A stretch of DNA of 64,000 bases, from NCBI GenBank assembly GCA_000231825.2, contig JH720361.1:303498-367497 (forward strand), in the 5' to 3' direction. The number at the start of each line of letters is the position of its first letter. Within the stretch, counting starts at the first letter, position 1. This stretch comes from Tetrahymena elliotti 4EA (lineage: Eukaryota; Ciliophora; Oligohymenophorea; Hymenostomatida; Tetrahymenidae). The notes below the pieces were generated by a model. That model was not told where the DNA came from and searched no databases. It saw only the letters and a list, made by a program, of their open reading frames with translations. The position numbers and the translations under genes were made by a program. Below are positions 1 through 12,122 of this stretch, piece by piece.

Positions 1-2344
1 TTAAAATATTTTAATAAAAATCAAATGAAGACAAAAACATTATTATCATGATTACTTTTTTAATTGATTTAATGTCTATATACAAAGAAGGGTTTTTCTT
101 AAAATTTTCAATATTAGTTTTAAAAGTAGCTTAAGAAGAAGAGGGTATTTTAACTTTAATCTTAAATTTAAGAGCTAATCCTTAATAAATTGGTTTCACT
201 GTAGTAAAACCTTCTTTTGTATCAAAATTAAATCCTAAATGCTTATCAAGCAACTATGTAATTTAAATAGACTAAATAAGGTACTCTAAAAAATTTAATT
301 CTTTTGTTCCGCTGCACTTAAGTTCAAAGTGGTCTTCTTTATTAACTTGTATTAAATATCTATATATTTTAAAAAATAATATAAAAAGCTATTCATTTAT
401 TTCACTAGACCTATCTTTGCATATTATCTACTTATTACAATTTACTTTTTGCATTTTTCTTAAATAAGAAGAAGAGTAGAAAAATATTAAAATTATTAGC
501 TATTCATTTATTTACCTAGACTATCTATCTTTGCATATTATCTACTAATTTCAATTTGCTTTTGGCATTATTCTTTTTTAAGAAAAAGAGTAGAAAAAAA
601 TATAAAATTATTAGCTACTCATTCATTTAATTTGGATAATATCTACTAATTTCAATTTGCATTACTCTTATTTAAGAAAAAGAACAGAAAAAAATTATTA
701 GCTATTCATTCATTTAACTAGACTATCTATCTTTGGATATTATCTACTAATTTCAATTTACTTTTTCTTATAGAAGCAAAAGAGTAGAAAAAATTTATAA
801 AATTAAATTAAATTTGTTTAATATCTTGAGGAGAAGATTCTATTAAAATTTTCTATTTTAATAAGAAAGAATTGATTTGATTGAGTAAATTCTATTAAAT
901 CATTTTTACAATGAAGAAAATTCGGGAATCAATTAAGTTTGATACATAGTCACTTACTAAATTTTTTTCTACTCTGAAATTTTTCCACAGACGCGATAAA
1001 GATTATTATCAAATAAAATGGGAAAACTCAAAGTAGAATTTTTATTTCTACTTTGGAAGAAAATAATCTCTTTGAAAATTTGATTAAATTAGCTAAGAGA
1101 AGAGAAATATTTGCAAATTGGCTAGTTGAATTGGCTAAATATCATGAAAAATCATCATTTTTATTACTTTTTGTTATTTGAGATTGCAATCGATCTTGAA
1201 TCTGGCCATTCTCTATATCTGATTCCACTTCTCAAAAGTGTATTGCTTTCCTTAATTAGTTTGTTGAATTAAACTGCTAAATTGGTCCTATCCTCACTCT
1301 ATAAATCCTCTAATTTATTAAATAAATTTAATTTCAATTATTTATTATCTCCATTTCATTTTTTTGTTTGTTTGCATTTCTTTAATACTAGATGATTATC
1401 AATTACAATAATACTCTAATCCTTAAGTGAGAAAAGCAATATAAACAGTTTGATTTTTAACTTGCTAATTTATCTTACCTAAATTATAAAGCTGAGTGAA
1501 CAGTCTATTTAACTTGCTTTAAACGCACTCCATTATGCTGGCTTTAACTTACTCCCTTTCTGTTGACTTCATTACAGAATTGAATTGATACCCTTACAAA
1601 TTTCTTTTTATTTTAATGTTGAACTCTTCAAAATATTTAAATTCTTGGTTCAGACTAGTACTTTTTGGAAACTCTAGTAATCTCTCATACTCAAAGCTGT
1701 CTGGCAAGGGGTGTATTTTAGTAAAAATGGAATTTTGGGCTAGATTAAATATAGGTTTGAATGCTGTATAACAAGAAGGATCACAAGCATATAAACCTAC
1801 TTTATGCTTTTGATTTTCCAATGCCAGCGAAATAAGATGCCTTAAATTGTTTTTATAGGTAGTCTAGATGCTTTTACATTGCTAGTAGACTTCTCTAGAT
1901 AAAATTTAACGAAAAATATTATTGCAATTCTAATCAAATTAAGGATATTGTATTTGCATAATAGTATCTACTTCATCTTAATTTTCAATAGAAATTCCAT
2001 TTGTAATTAATACTTCGTTTGGAAGCTGCTTGGCTAAATACTTAATCTATAATAAGTAAAAATATTTTAATTTTTAGCTTGAACAATTCAATAATAAAGT
2101 AATAACATTTCTCTCCTAAAATATCATCGTAAAATGATAAACTAATGTAAAATGAGCTGCTTTTGAATTGAAATTGGATGTTTTAAAAAGAAATTAATAC
2201 CATATAAACTAAAGGCTATTCATATCTATTATGTGCTATTGTATTCAAAATGTCTCCTAAAATTTCCTCTATCCTATGATCCTTAAGATACTACTAAGCT
2301 TTTTTTTGGTTTTCGCTTAGTTGCTATTTATTTAAATTGCTCAT
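1..2344 (-). CDS. Phosphagen-kinase-like protein with RIIa/Dpy-30-like N-terminus, probably inactive; 3' end outside window
   Basis: Read with TGA-only stops, exons are 2344-2201, 2046-1479, 1309-1168 and 359 to about 54 or beyond. The junctions keep frame (codon phases 0, 1, 2), and exon 4 runs open towards the window edge. Residues about 19-56 (start YLKDHRIEEILGDIL) resemble the RIIa/Dpy-30 docking helix pair. Then come family landmarks of arginine/creatine kinases: GLYACDPSCYTAFKPIF (132-148), NLQGYQFN (197-204), REWPDSRSIAISNNKK (to 285), VNKEDH (290-295) and LGFNFDTKEGF (326-336). Active enzymes transfer phosphate between ATP and a guanidino compound. Here the STRVR motif is replaced by NIKIK (191-195), and the catalytic Cys position (CPSNLGTG in creatine kinase) is Lys340 (VKPIYQG), so I infer a pseudoenzyme, possibly a docking or structural protein of cilia. 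ATG at 2344 is the first in-frame Met of the docking domain. Family identity is strong; loss of activity is inferred from visible residues. Confidence 0.82.
387..806. repeat. Four direct tandem repeats inside the third intron of the phosphagen-kinase-like gene
   Basis: Units start at about 387, 498, 613 and 700 and are roughly 87-115 bp long. Each starts with AGCTA(T/C)TCATT and contains TATTATCTAC, then AATTT(G/A)C, then a stretch like AAGAAGAGTAGAAAAA. Unit 3 has an internal deletion. They lie within the 807-bp intron (1167-360), far longer than the other introns of this gene, so repeat expansion explains part of its size. No ORF or function is evident. Confidence 0.85.
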
Positions 2345-2828
2345 TTATGCTTCTATTTGATGATTTTTTAATGCAAGACTGTTTGTATATCTATAGTTAA
2401 ATCTTAAATACACACTCTTTTTATTTGTATTAGTATTTAATTGAAAAAAATAAATGATTTTTTGATTGATTTTTTCTATTTTTTGGAATTTAATTATTAA
2501 CTAAATAATTACAATACACAAACAAACAAATATCTTCTTTAATAAATTAATTATACATATATTCAATTATAATTCTGCTTGTTTGTCCTTTTTTAATTAT
2601 TTTTAATTGTGATCAATTTTTGCTTTCTCATTAATATGCACTTTTTTATTTATTTTTTTACTTTAATATTATTATTAACAAATACATACATACATTCATT
2701 CATTATCTTAATATTTCATTCATTTTATCTTGAATTTCATTTACTTCTAATAACCCTCTTAAAAACTACATACATGACCCAAAACCAATTAATACTTATA
2801 ATATATCTTCTTTGGAGATGAATTGACT

Positions 2829-2863
<35 letters not shown>

Positions 2864-3461
2864 ACTCTTTCTACTGAAGTGTACAAAGCAACTTAAAAAT
2901 ATTCAAGTTATTATTTCCATGGAAAATTCCATCTAATTTTAAACGATAATTCTTTACTAGTTTCTTGTTATTTTTATCTACAGCCCATCATATCATTTTT
3001 CTTGCTGATTAATTTAAATTCAGACTTTAATTTTGCACAAAAAGACTTAGATCATTTAATTTAATTCTTCTTCTACTACCTGTAATGTTATTTAAACCTC
3101 ATTTCTACTTTATTTATTCCAAGGATTTTAACAAACTACTAAAAATATTCCTATCTGTCTTTATTCTTTTAACTTTAACTATCTTTTTTCTTAGAATTAG
3201 ATTATCAAAATTAAATTTAAATTTATCTTTAATCTCTCAACTTTTATGTAATAAAAAATATTTCCAATAAACAAAATTTATTTATAAAAAATAATTATTT
3301 TCTATGAGTTAATCAAATTATGAAATTTTTAATTACAAAAATCTACCACTTTTATTTTTAAATTGTTAAAAGTAAAATTGATTACATAAGCTTCTTTTTA
3401 ATTCCAAAACAAAACAAAAAATTTACTATCAAGCAAAGCATAAAAAAAATACAAATTAAAA
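2345..3461. other. Intergenic, AT-rich, no gene seen
   Basis: Lies between the start of the phosphagen-kinase-like gene and the end of the tubulin-ligase-like gene, both on the minus strand. It is strongly T-rich on the plus strand in its middle part. It should contain the promoter of the first gene (just above 2344), but no motif stands out. Open frames here are hydrophobic T-runs without family resemblance. Confidence 0.6.
2830..2863. repeat. TATC microsatellite
   Basis: About eight and a half perfect copies of the tetranucleotide TATC in a row. A simple repeat, probably length-polymorphic. Confidence 0.97.
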
Positions 3462-5552
3462 TCAATCTATTGTTTTAATGTTTATTTCATCTAAATAAAA
3501 TACTTTTTCTTAATTAACGAGTAAATTACAATTTTTGCATTTATTCTATAAGATTTCCATATCTATTTCTTCTCCTTTAAGAATTTAGCCATTTGCATAA
3601 AGACAACTATCTAACTGCTATTTGACTATTTCTGGACATACATTTTTATGAGCTTAAGTCTACCCAAGTAGTTATGGGATTTCATTTACTTCTATGAAAT
3701 ATGGGTTGAAATGTTCGTCAAACATGAAATCTAACCCAAATATTTAAAAGTTGGCATTAAAAACATTAAATTATTGCTCTAGTCCTTTAAAAAGATAGCT
3801 ACTAGCTTTTCTCATTTAATTATAAATTTTAATTTCAATATCTTACTAAGTCATATTGTATTACTATTTTAACACAGACTCAAATTTACTTAGTTCCCAA
3901 TGAGAATCATCTTTTTTCTCTTAAAATTAAGGGTGCTTTTTCTAAATATTTGTATTTACTAAATGAGTTAAGAGATTTTAATCATTTCTGTTGTAGTCAT
4001 TTATTGTTAGTCTTATATATCCGTTAAGGAAATATACTATATAGGGATCTGTAGAAACAACAATTACATATGAACGAATATCAAATTTTTTCTAGTTAAG
4101 TAAAAGGGGATTTTAGATATATTTTTAAACTATCATTTATTCTAAACTTTCAGTTTAATTTTGATTATTTAGCTTAATATTCTTAATATAATCCTTGATT
4201 TCATTTGAGTTTTAATACACATTTATTCCTTTTCCTCCTAGCTAATCTACTGGCTTGCTTATCCACATTTCTTTATTTTATAATCTCATAAATTCCTCTT
4301 CTTATTCTGTATAGCTTGAGCTGCTTAAGTTAAAAGCATATGTTTTAGGAAGAAATTCAGAAAGTTTAAAGTCATACTTATTGTTTTGTTCATCTAGTAA
4401 ATGAGCAAATTAATAAAAATAAAGCTTATTGTTGACAATATCTGAATTCCACAAAAAGTTATAAATTGTCAAATTTTGAATCAAAATGAACCTTTCTAGT
4501 TTTTTCATGAGCAAAATATCCGATTGCTTGTATAATTTAATCACATCAGCAGCTTTTGTTTTGGTATGATCACAAATTGGATCTTAGTAAAGTAGATCTG
4601 GTTATTGCTTAATCCATTAATGATGGTACTTATAATTGCTCACACACTAATGCACTACTCTCTTTAACCTAAAATCATAATCATAACTAAATATCTTATA
4701 GTTTTTATCATTTTCTAAATAATATTTGCCAAATTCTATTTCTACTAATTTAGAAATATCAATATTACTAGTTACTACATTACTCACATTAAATATATTT
4801 TCTACATAGGGTCTTTAATATTTGCCCTCCTATTAAGTGAATAAGATTTCAATTTCAAACATGTTGAAATGAAAGCATCTTCTATTTTTCATTATGATAA
4901 ACTTACTTAAATACTTTTGTATTTCTAGGATTCTATTTGTTAAAACTGTTCCATCTTCTTTCTACAAATGTTTATTTAGATCATTCTCATTAATAGAGGA
5001 ATAAATCTTATTATCAATACATATAGCCTTAAAAAATCTATTGCTGTTTAACACATTCTTACTTTAGTCAACTTATTTTTGAAACATTATGATATCAAAG
5101 TCCTTATTTTCTAATTATTTATTCAAAAAACTGATAAATCTAGAATTCTTTTTAATAGCTCTTCCTGAAGTCTTAGTGAATTCAATTGTTTTTTCTACAA
5201 ATGTCTAATTTAATCCATAGACGGGATCTAAAATATCTTGATTGTATAAAGGTTCTTCATAGAGCGGCTTCATATGTTTAGGAATAAAAAAATAAGTTCT
5301 TGGCAAAAAATATCTAAAATTTAATGTTAATCTATTCTGATTAAAATAATCTTCTTCCATCTTTGAGTAAAGTCTAAGCCAGTTAAACTCATACTTTATT
5401 GGATCTAAACTATGGGTATCTAGATTTTTATTCTTGAAATAAACATGCCAAATCCCTAATACAACGCTTAGTAAAATTGGTAGGAAATGATACAGTTTTA
5501 TATTCATTTTTATTTTAAACAAATCTCCCCAAAACGCTAATTTGAAATTCAA
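3462..5552 (-). CDS. Tubulin-tyrosine-ligase-like (TTLL) protein with N-terminal membrane segment
   Basis: A single open frame of 697 codons ends at TGA 3464-3462 with no intron; in-frame TAA/TAG are Gln. The TTL domain occupies roughly residues 400-640: MWISKPVDQLGGKGINVY (Trp430 onward), IVQKYIQNPLLLNQKKFDIR (VQKY...KFDxR substrate/ATP-grasp region), then GLDFMFDEHFNPYFIEVNEIP with the metal-binding Glu and Asn near residue 622-624. TTLL enzymes ligate amino acids (Glu, Gly, Tyr) to tubulin tails or other proteins using ATP, so catalysis looks possible. Unusually, residues about 16-38 (after Met16) form a hydrophobic segment (PILLSVVLGIWHVYF), a likely signal anchor. Either Met1 (5552) or Met16 (5507) may be the true start; 16 is a short step from the membrane segment. 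Substrate cannot be told. The neighbour downstream is also on the minus strand. Confidence 0.88.
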
Positions 5553-6483
5553 AGTTAATTAATTCTAATAATAATAAAATTTGATTATTTTCTGACTATT
5601 CTTAAAATTTCAACTATTTCATAAAGATATATCTTAAAGCATTCTTAAAATTCTCAACAAAATTTATTTTATCAAAATTTTATGAATTATCTATTTATTT
5701 TTTCAAAATAAAGTGAAAAAATGTATTCAACTTTTTAATTAAATAAAAAAATCTTATTCTTTTTTGATTAGTTTGAACTACAAGGTATTATTTGTAAACA
5801 AAAATTTTAAGAAAAATATATCTTCTTAATATTTCACCACTTATTACTTCATAATTTTGTCCAATTAAACAGTAAGCTTCCCCACATTTAAATATCAAAA
5901 ATCCTTGAAAACTTAAAAATAATTATTCATTTATTAGTGAAGTACTATGAGATTACTCAAAACATTTCTAATTTAACCTTCATTATTCTTAATGATTTTA
6001 ATATTATTTTTTTCTTCAATAAAAAATAAGTGAAAATTATCTTTTAATTATATTTCTCTTCAAATAAATTCTTCATTTTCCAAATATTTACATCTATTTT
6101 AAACATTAAAATGTCAAAAAAATTGTCTTTTTTTAAATTACTGAATTTCATTCAGTTTACCAAAAACTTAGTTTTTTTCTAAAACTACAATTCTTTTTAT
6201 GTAAAATTAATCATTAAAAAAATAATTTTAAAAGTGAATGAAAATATTAAGTATTAAAAATATAAAAATATGATATAATTTAATATAAATTATCTCTATA
6301 AATAAATAAAATACAAATTATTATTGTTAAAATAGCTTAAGTAGCTTAATTAGAACTAATATATCTTTTAGATTTAGTTTAAATTTTCTACTTAAAAAGT
6401 TTTAAGTTAACTATCAAGAGTGATAAAAACTTCTATTAATATTACAATTTGTTATTATTATTTTGGTTCAGCGAGAATTGAAA
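5553..6483. promoter_or_regulatory. Divergent intergenic region (putative bidirectional promoter)
   Basis: A 931-bp gene-free stretch between two genes transcribed away from each other, the TTLL-like gene on the minus strand and the eEF1A-like gene on the plus strand. It must carry both promoters by position, but it is uniformly AT-rich and I see no specific element. Confidence 0.5.
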
Positions 6484-7928
6484 ATGTAAGAAATCAGTAT
6501 ATAGAAAAAAGAAAGGATTAGTTTAGCAGTCATAGGGAACATAGGGTCTGGAAAATCCACAATGTGTGGTCATTTAGCTATATAGTTAGGATAAGTTAAC
6601 GATTAGAAATTAAAAGAGGTAAAGCAAGCTTGTGAAGAAGAAGGTAAAATTATATTTTGATTACTTGGAAATCAGCGTAAATGATATTAGGTTTTGATAA
6701 TTATAGGATAAGATGGAATCAATTACTCATATATAATGGACACTAAAAAGGTTGAAAGATAACGCAAGCAATCAATTGATACTTCAATATTTCATTTTGA
6801 TACTGAAAAATTCCAAATAACTATCATAGATACTCCTGGTGATACTCAATATACAAAAAATATGATGACAGGTATTTGCTTGGCTGATGCAGCTATTTTA
6901 ATGATAAGTGCTGCTGCTGATGAATTTGAAAAGGGATTTGGAAAAGATGGATAAACAAAAGATTTTATTTTACATTCTTACGCTCTTGGTATAAAGCAGG
7001 TACCCAATTACAAGCATAAAAAAATAATTAATTTGAATGATGCTTATAAAAATAGATGATTGTGTGCATAAACAAGATGGATAATTATAAGTAAGCCTTT
7101 TGTCAAAAGAGATTTAATGAAATTAAAAAGGAAGTTAAGTACCAGTTTGAAAAGATTAATTTTAATGTATAAAATTTACAATTTATACCTATTTCTGCTT
7201 TTTCAGGTGATAATTTGCTTGAAAAAAGTCCGAATATGCCATGGTATAATAGCTCTACATTTCTCTAAGCTTTAGATAATTTAATGCCTGTTGCAAGATA
7301 AAATGATGGAGACTTAAGACTTCCTGTTTCATATGCATTTTTAGTTGGGGAAGACACATAGGTTATCACTGGTAAAGTAGAATAAGGAACTTTAAAAGCA
7401 AATAGGAGTGTTTGTTTTGCACCTTTCCTTGGAAAATAAGAAAACAAATTTGACATCATATAAATTGAAATATAAAATAAATAAGTTGAAGAAGCAGTTT
7501 GTGGTGAAAATGTAGGATTTAGTATTAAAAATTTAAATCTTAATGATTTGACCAAGGGGTCCATTTGCGGTTACATAGGAGAAAATTAGCCAAGAGAATG
7601 TGAGATTTTTGATGCTGAAATGGTAATCATAAATCATCCAGGAAGTATCAAAAGAGGATATAGACCTATGTTTTGCATTCATTAAGCGTTTGTTGCTTGT
7701 GAATTTATAGATATTCTATCAAAAGTAGAAAGAAAAACAGCTTAATAATCATCAAATAAACCAGACTTTATTAAAAATGGAGAGGCTGCAACTGTAAGAC
7801 TTAGACCGACTAAACCTCTTTGTGTAGAGAAATTTTCACAGTGCCCTCCGCTTGGTAGATTTATAGTTAGAGATATGAATACAATAGTGGCAATAGGTAT
7901 TATAAAAGATGTAGTTTATAAGTAATGA
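6484..7928 (+). CDS. Divergent eEF1A-like translational GTPase paralogue
   Basis: Exons 6484-6643, 6707-6999 and 7056-7928 join in frame to 442 codons (441 aa), about the length of eEF1A. The G1 loop is GNIGSGKS (18-25; canonical GHVDSGKS), G4 is NKMD (157-160), and domains II and III follow with recognisable segments ([66 protein letters not shown]). Canonical eEF1A delivers aminoacyl-tRNA to the ribosome. Departures: the switch I core RGITID is RKQSID, and the switch II DxPGH is DTPGD, so the catalytic histidine is Asp99. I infer altered or lost GTP hydrolysis and a specialised role, not the housekeeping factor. Start chosen because the G1 strand begins a few residues later, as in the family. 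Confidence 0.88.
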
Positions 7929-9154
7929 ATGAATCAGGGCTAATTTAACTTTTAATTCTAACTTATTAATCAAGTATATTAGGTATATTTCTTCATTTAT
8001 TTGGAGATATCTGAAAAATATCAACTAATATCATAAATTACTTTATCTTAGTTAGCAAACCAGCAATTATTTTTGTTATGTTAATGTGGATATAAAGCAT
8101 AAAATAAATTTCAACTGCCATTTTCTTAATAGTTCCTTCAAATATTAAGGAATTTTGGATTAAATTTACTTATTAAATATTCTTACTAATTTATTTTAAA
8201 ATTGAATGGGTATGATTTTATAATCTATCAGCATTTTTAGCAAGTAATATTAAACTATATTTTCAATCCCATCCTATCTAAATTTAAATAAATTTTGTGA
8301 TAAACAAATCCTCTCAATGAAATTTAGCTTTAGGTATCATAGATTTCAAAAACAAATATTCAATTTTTTGTTTGTTATCTTCGAGAATCATTCTTTTTCC
8401 TAATTTTAAATATTCAAAAATTAATTTCATTGCAAAAAAGGAAGAAAAATGTTGAATTAAATTTTACATGAAAAAAATTGCTTCGACTTTGATGGTGTCA
8501 ATTTCAAAAGATATTTATCTAAATTTATCAATTATTGTAATAACCTATAAAATGAAGATAGAAAATTTAAACAAATAAATTATTCTATGACAAAATTCAA
8601 GAATTTAAAAAGCTTGAATTTTAAAATAAAAAATATCTATTTTAAATAATTAAAATTGAAATTAAAAAATTTTTTTGATTGAAAACAGTTTGGTAAAAAT
8701 GACATCAAACATATTTACTTTTGAAAATCATAAAATTGAAGATTTAAACATTGAAAAACATAATTAAAAAAATGAAAGAAAATTAGATCTGAAAAACATT
8801 TGTGATATTACAAATAAGATAGCTTTTTAAATAAATTATCTTAAACAGTTAAGTTAATGTTTCTTCTTCGTTACAAAAAACTTCCTGAATTATTCAGGAG
8901 TTTTTCTCTGATATTGGGAATATTATTTATAGAAAGAACAATTTTTTGTAATTAAAATAGATTATGTTTTTTCTATCTAAAATTTGAGAGTTAACTATTT
9001 ACTGCTTTAATAAAATTTAGATGTTATAACACGCAATTTATGTTTACTGAATTAATCTTATTTTTGTACACAATTTTCTCAAGGATATTTATTATAATTA
9101 TTAAAACCAAAAAAAAAAAATTAAAAAAGTCTAATATATTTGTTTAGATTGAAG
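7929..9154. other. Intergenic, no gene seen
   Basis: AT-rich spacer of about 1.2 kb between two plus-strand genes; contains the 3' region of the eEF1A-like gene and the promoter region of the monooxygenase. The only structured element noticed is the inverted repeat listed at 8875-8905. Confidence 0.55.
8875..8905. repeat. Short inverted repeat (potential hairpin)
   Basis: The arms AAAACTTCCTGAAT and ATTCAGGAGTTTT are complementary apart from one bulged T. The stem contains the GC-rich core CCTGAA/TTCAGG, which is unusual in this AT-rich spacer. It lies about 250 bp upstream of the monooxygenase start. Function unknown. Confidence 0.5.
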
Positions 9155-10654
9155 ATGATAGAAGAAAGTGAAATTAATTATGTAAAGAATTATAACCTAT
9201 TTTAGAGTAGTGTTATAATTATCGGAGCTGGACCTGCCGGTATTCTTAATACAAAATATATATCTTAAAATAATAATGTCCTCTGTGTAGATGGAAAGAG
9301 CAGCTTTGGTGGATTATGGAAGTTCGAAGAGCTTAATGAATTCAATCACCCATCAATTCAAACTGATGCCTTCTATAACTCTTATGGCCATTTATAAAGC
9401 TCTCTTTATGAAGATCTTTAATGCAATGGATGTAAGGTAGATATGTGTTTCAAAGGGTAGTCATATAGCAGAAAATACTAAGAATTCATTAAAAGTGAAT
9501 AGTTCTATGAGTATATGTAAAACTATGTGATAAAGAATAATATTTAAAGATTTATGGCTTTTAATACTTTTGTTTAACAAGTGCGTTTAACCAAGAATCT
9601 CACTGAGGAAGAGAAAGCAAATCTTAATTTTCAACCAAATAAACGTTTTTTTATTGAATTAGTTTAATCTCATGACTTTAATTTAAACAGAAGGTTTTTA
9701 CAAGCAGATTACGTGATTGTATGCACTGGTCACTATTCAGTTCCTAATTACCCCACTATACCAAACCAATCCAATTTCAGTGGTGACATTATTCATGCTC
9801 ATAATTTTAGAAAATCTAAGGTGTCTCAATATGCCAACCATCATCTGGTCATCTATGGAGCTGCTCTTTCATCATAAGATATTGTTTTGATTCTATTAAG
9901 AAAGTCAGGTAATCTAAGACCTTCAAAAATTACAGTAATAGGAGAAAAAAGTTTGATAGAGCCTTGTTAGAAATCAGAAGCATACGCATCTGAAATAGCA
10001 GAAGGAAGACTTGTGTATAAGACTGGTTACATATCCTAATACAATTCCTCTAATTCTTTGGTACTTAATAGTGGAGAAGTCATTGAACACATAGAATTTG
10101 TTTTATACGCAACTGGTTACTAATACTCTTATCCTTTCCTAGAAAATAATAGTCATATAGATAATCTTATTCAATTTTACAATTAAAGAAAGAACTCTTT
10201 TGGGCCTCTTTACAGAAGAATGTTTTCTGTGAATGAACCACATCTCATATTTATAGGAGCAGTTTAAACAGTCTATCAATTACAAGCTTGCCTTGAAAGG
10301 CAAGCAATTATTGCTTCAAGATTTATTGACAAAATAATTACACTTCCTGACTAATAAGAGATGCAAAACTCTTTCTAACAAGACTTTGAAGAAGCTAAAA
10401 AGTTAAATTAAGATGGGAGATATTACTTGAGAACAACTGAAAATGAAAATAGATTTACTGATTACAAATTTACAAAATAACTCTAAGAGCTAGCTCAAAT
10501 ACCTTTTGATGAAGAATTTATCAAGATTCATAATGAAGTAATTGCTCCTCGCTATAATGAGATTTTCAAACATGGTAACTATCCGATGTTAAAGTAATTA
10601 GATTTCAAAGATGTGATTAATCCAGATTATGCCCCAAAAGAAGGGTTATTTTGA
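9155..10654 (+). CDS. Flavin-containing monooxygenase-like protein
   Basis: An intronless 500-codon frame (499 aa) ending at TGA 10652-10654. The FAD fold is at the N-terminus: VIIIGAGPAG (20-29, GxGxxG), then FGGLW. The FMO fingerprint FxGxxxHxxx(F/Y)(K/R) is perfect at Phe208-Arg219 (FSGDIIHAHNFR). The second nucleotide site reads VIYGAALSSQDIV (about 232-244), where the usual GxGxSG is GAALSS, so its second and last glycines are missing. The ATGY motif appears as LYATGYQYSYPF. FMOs oxygenate nucleophilic N or S atoms using FAD, NADPH and O2, normally at the ER or in the cytosol; I see no C-terminal membrane anchor. The weakened NADPH motif may mean altered cofactor use. Family call is firm; substrate unknown. 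Confidence 0.9.
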
Positions 10655-12122
10655 TTTACTATAAATGTTTACTATATAAATAGTATCTATAACTCATGAA
10701 TTCTGAGTTTTAAATTGCATATTATCTAACTTTTTATATTTTACTTTCACGTGATTCATATATTCCAAAATTGTTAAAGATAATAAATTATATATTTTTT
10801 AACTTATTTACAACGATCTATTTTCTTATTTTTCAAAAAGTTGTTATTTTTAGTATCAAATTAATCCTTTTTACACCTATCAGAACAACTAAAAAATACA
10901 AAGATAAAAACCGTTTATAATCTAAAAAATCTCATCTGTCTTTCTCGTATTAAGAAATACTAACTAAAGTAACAGATTTTTAAAAAATTTTCTCAACGAA
11001 ATAAAAAAAATAAATCACAAATTAAAGAAATAGATAATTATTTTGATGTTATTTTTCTTAAAAATAAATCAATAAAAGCTAAGTGAGTTTTTTATAAAAT
11101 CGCCATTTATCTATTCATAAAAGTAATATAGAGATTTTATATTAAGATAAAATATTGTCAAAATTGTTTATTAATTTCAATTTAAAGGACTTATTTTTCT
11201 TTAAATAGAGCTCAGCTGAAAAAAATTTGGATTTATTAAAAATGATATTGATAATTTTTTTACTTTTCCTGAAAATAAAAAAAGAGTGGTAAATTATTCT
11301 ATTCAAATATTTATTTTTGCAATTTATTATAAATTAAAAGATTTTTATATTATAATTATCTTTTGTTTTGAGATTTTTTCTAAATAAGAAGTAAGAATTA
11401 ACTATTATAATTGATCCTTTGAATTAAATTATAAATAGTTTCTTAAGAATTAAATTGTGATCATATTAAATCATAATATTTATATTATTTACATTTAAAT
11501 TAAGGATATTGAATACATTTTTCACATAGATATCTCAAATTAATTATCATTCTCCTAAAAAAAATATTGAAGCAATTTTAATCAGATTATAAAAATTTAT
11601 GGAAAAGAGTTGTTTAACTTCTTTTTTACCTCTGATTCGTTTTATGTAACTTTTTTTTTAATTTTAAAAAATTTTTAAAAATAATTTTAATATATCTTAA
11701 TCTTTTTTTATTTTTTGAATTACTAAAAAACTACTAGTGTATCTTGTTAGTTTATTCTAATTTTTTTATCATGAAAGATAATACATAATATCATTATTTT
11801 ATTACTCATTTTAAAAATATTAAAATAAAATTTTATTCCATTTTAAAAAGGTAGCTATGAAGTATTCTCTTATTTTTAAAAGCTACTAATAATTTTTTTG
11901 TAGTTATGTGTGCTGAGCTGCAAAATTGTAAAAAATGCTTAAAACTAACTAATAACCACAATTATTTTAAGAGTAATTAAATCTTTACTTTTATATTAAT
12001 AATTATTTATTGATATAATAATAACAATCTTAATACCTTCAATTTTTAATTTATATTTTAGATAGAACAAAACATTTATTATTAGATAGAAATAATATTT
12101 CAAAGATTTTTAGTAAATAATC
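10655..12122. other. Intergenic, no gene seen
   Basis: A stretch of about 1.5 kb of very AT-rich DNA with long A and T runs between two plus-strand genes. I see no open frame with protein-like composition on either strand, no RNA gene and no repeat beyond homopolymer runs. Confidence 0.6.

Noticed and set aside
2609..3270. AT-rich plus-strand open frames rich in Phe, Leu and Ile
   Set aside because: They arise from T-runs, have no family resemblance, and lie in a spacer between two minus-strand genes.
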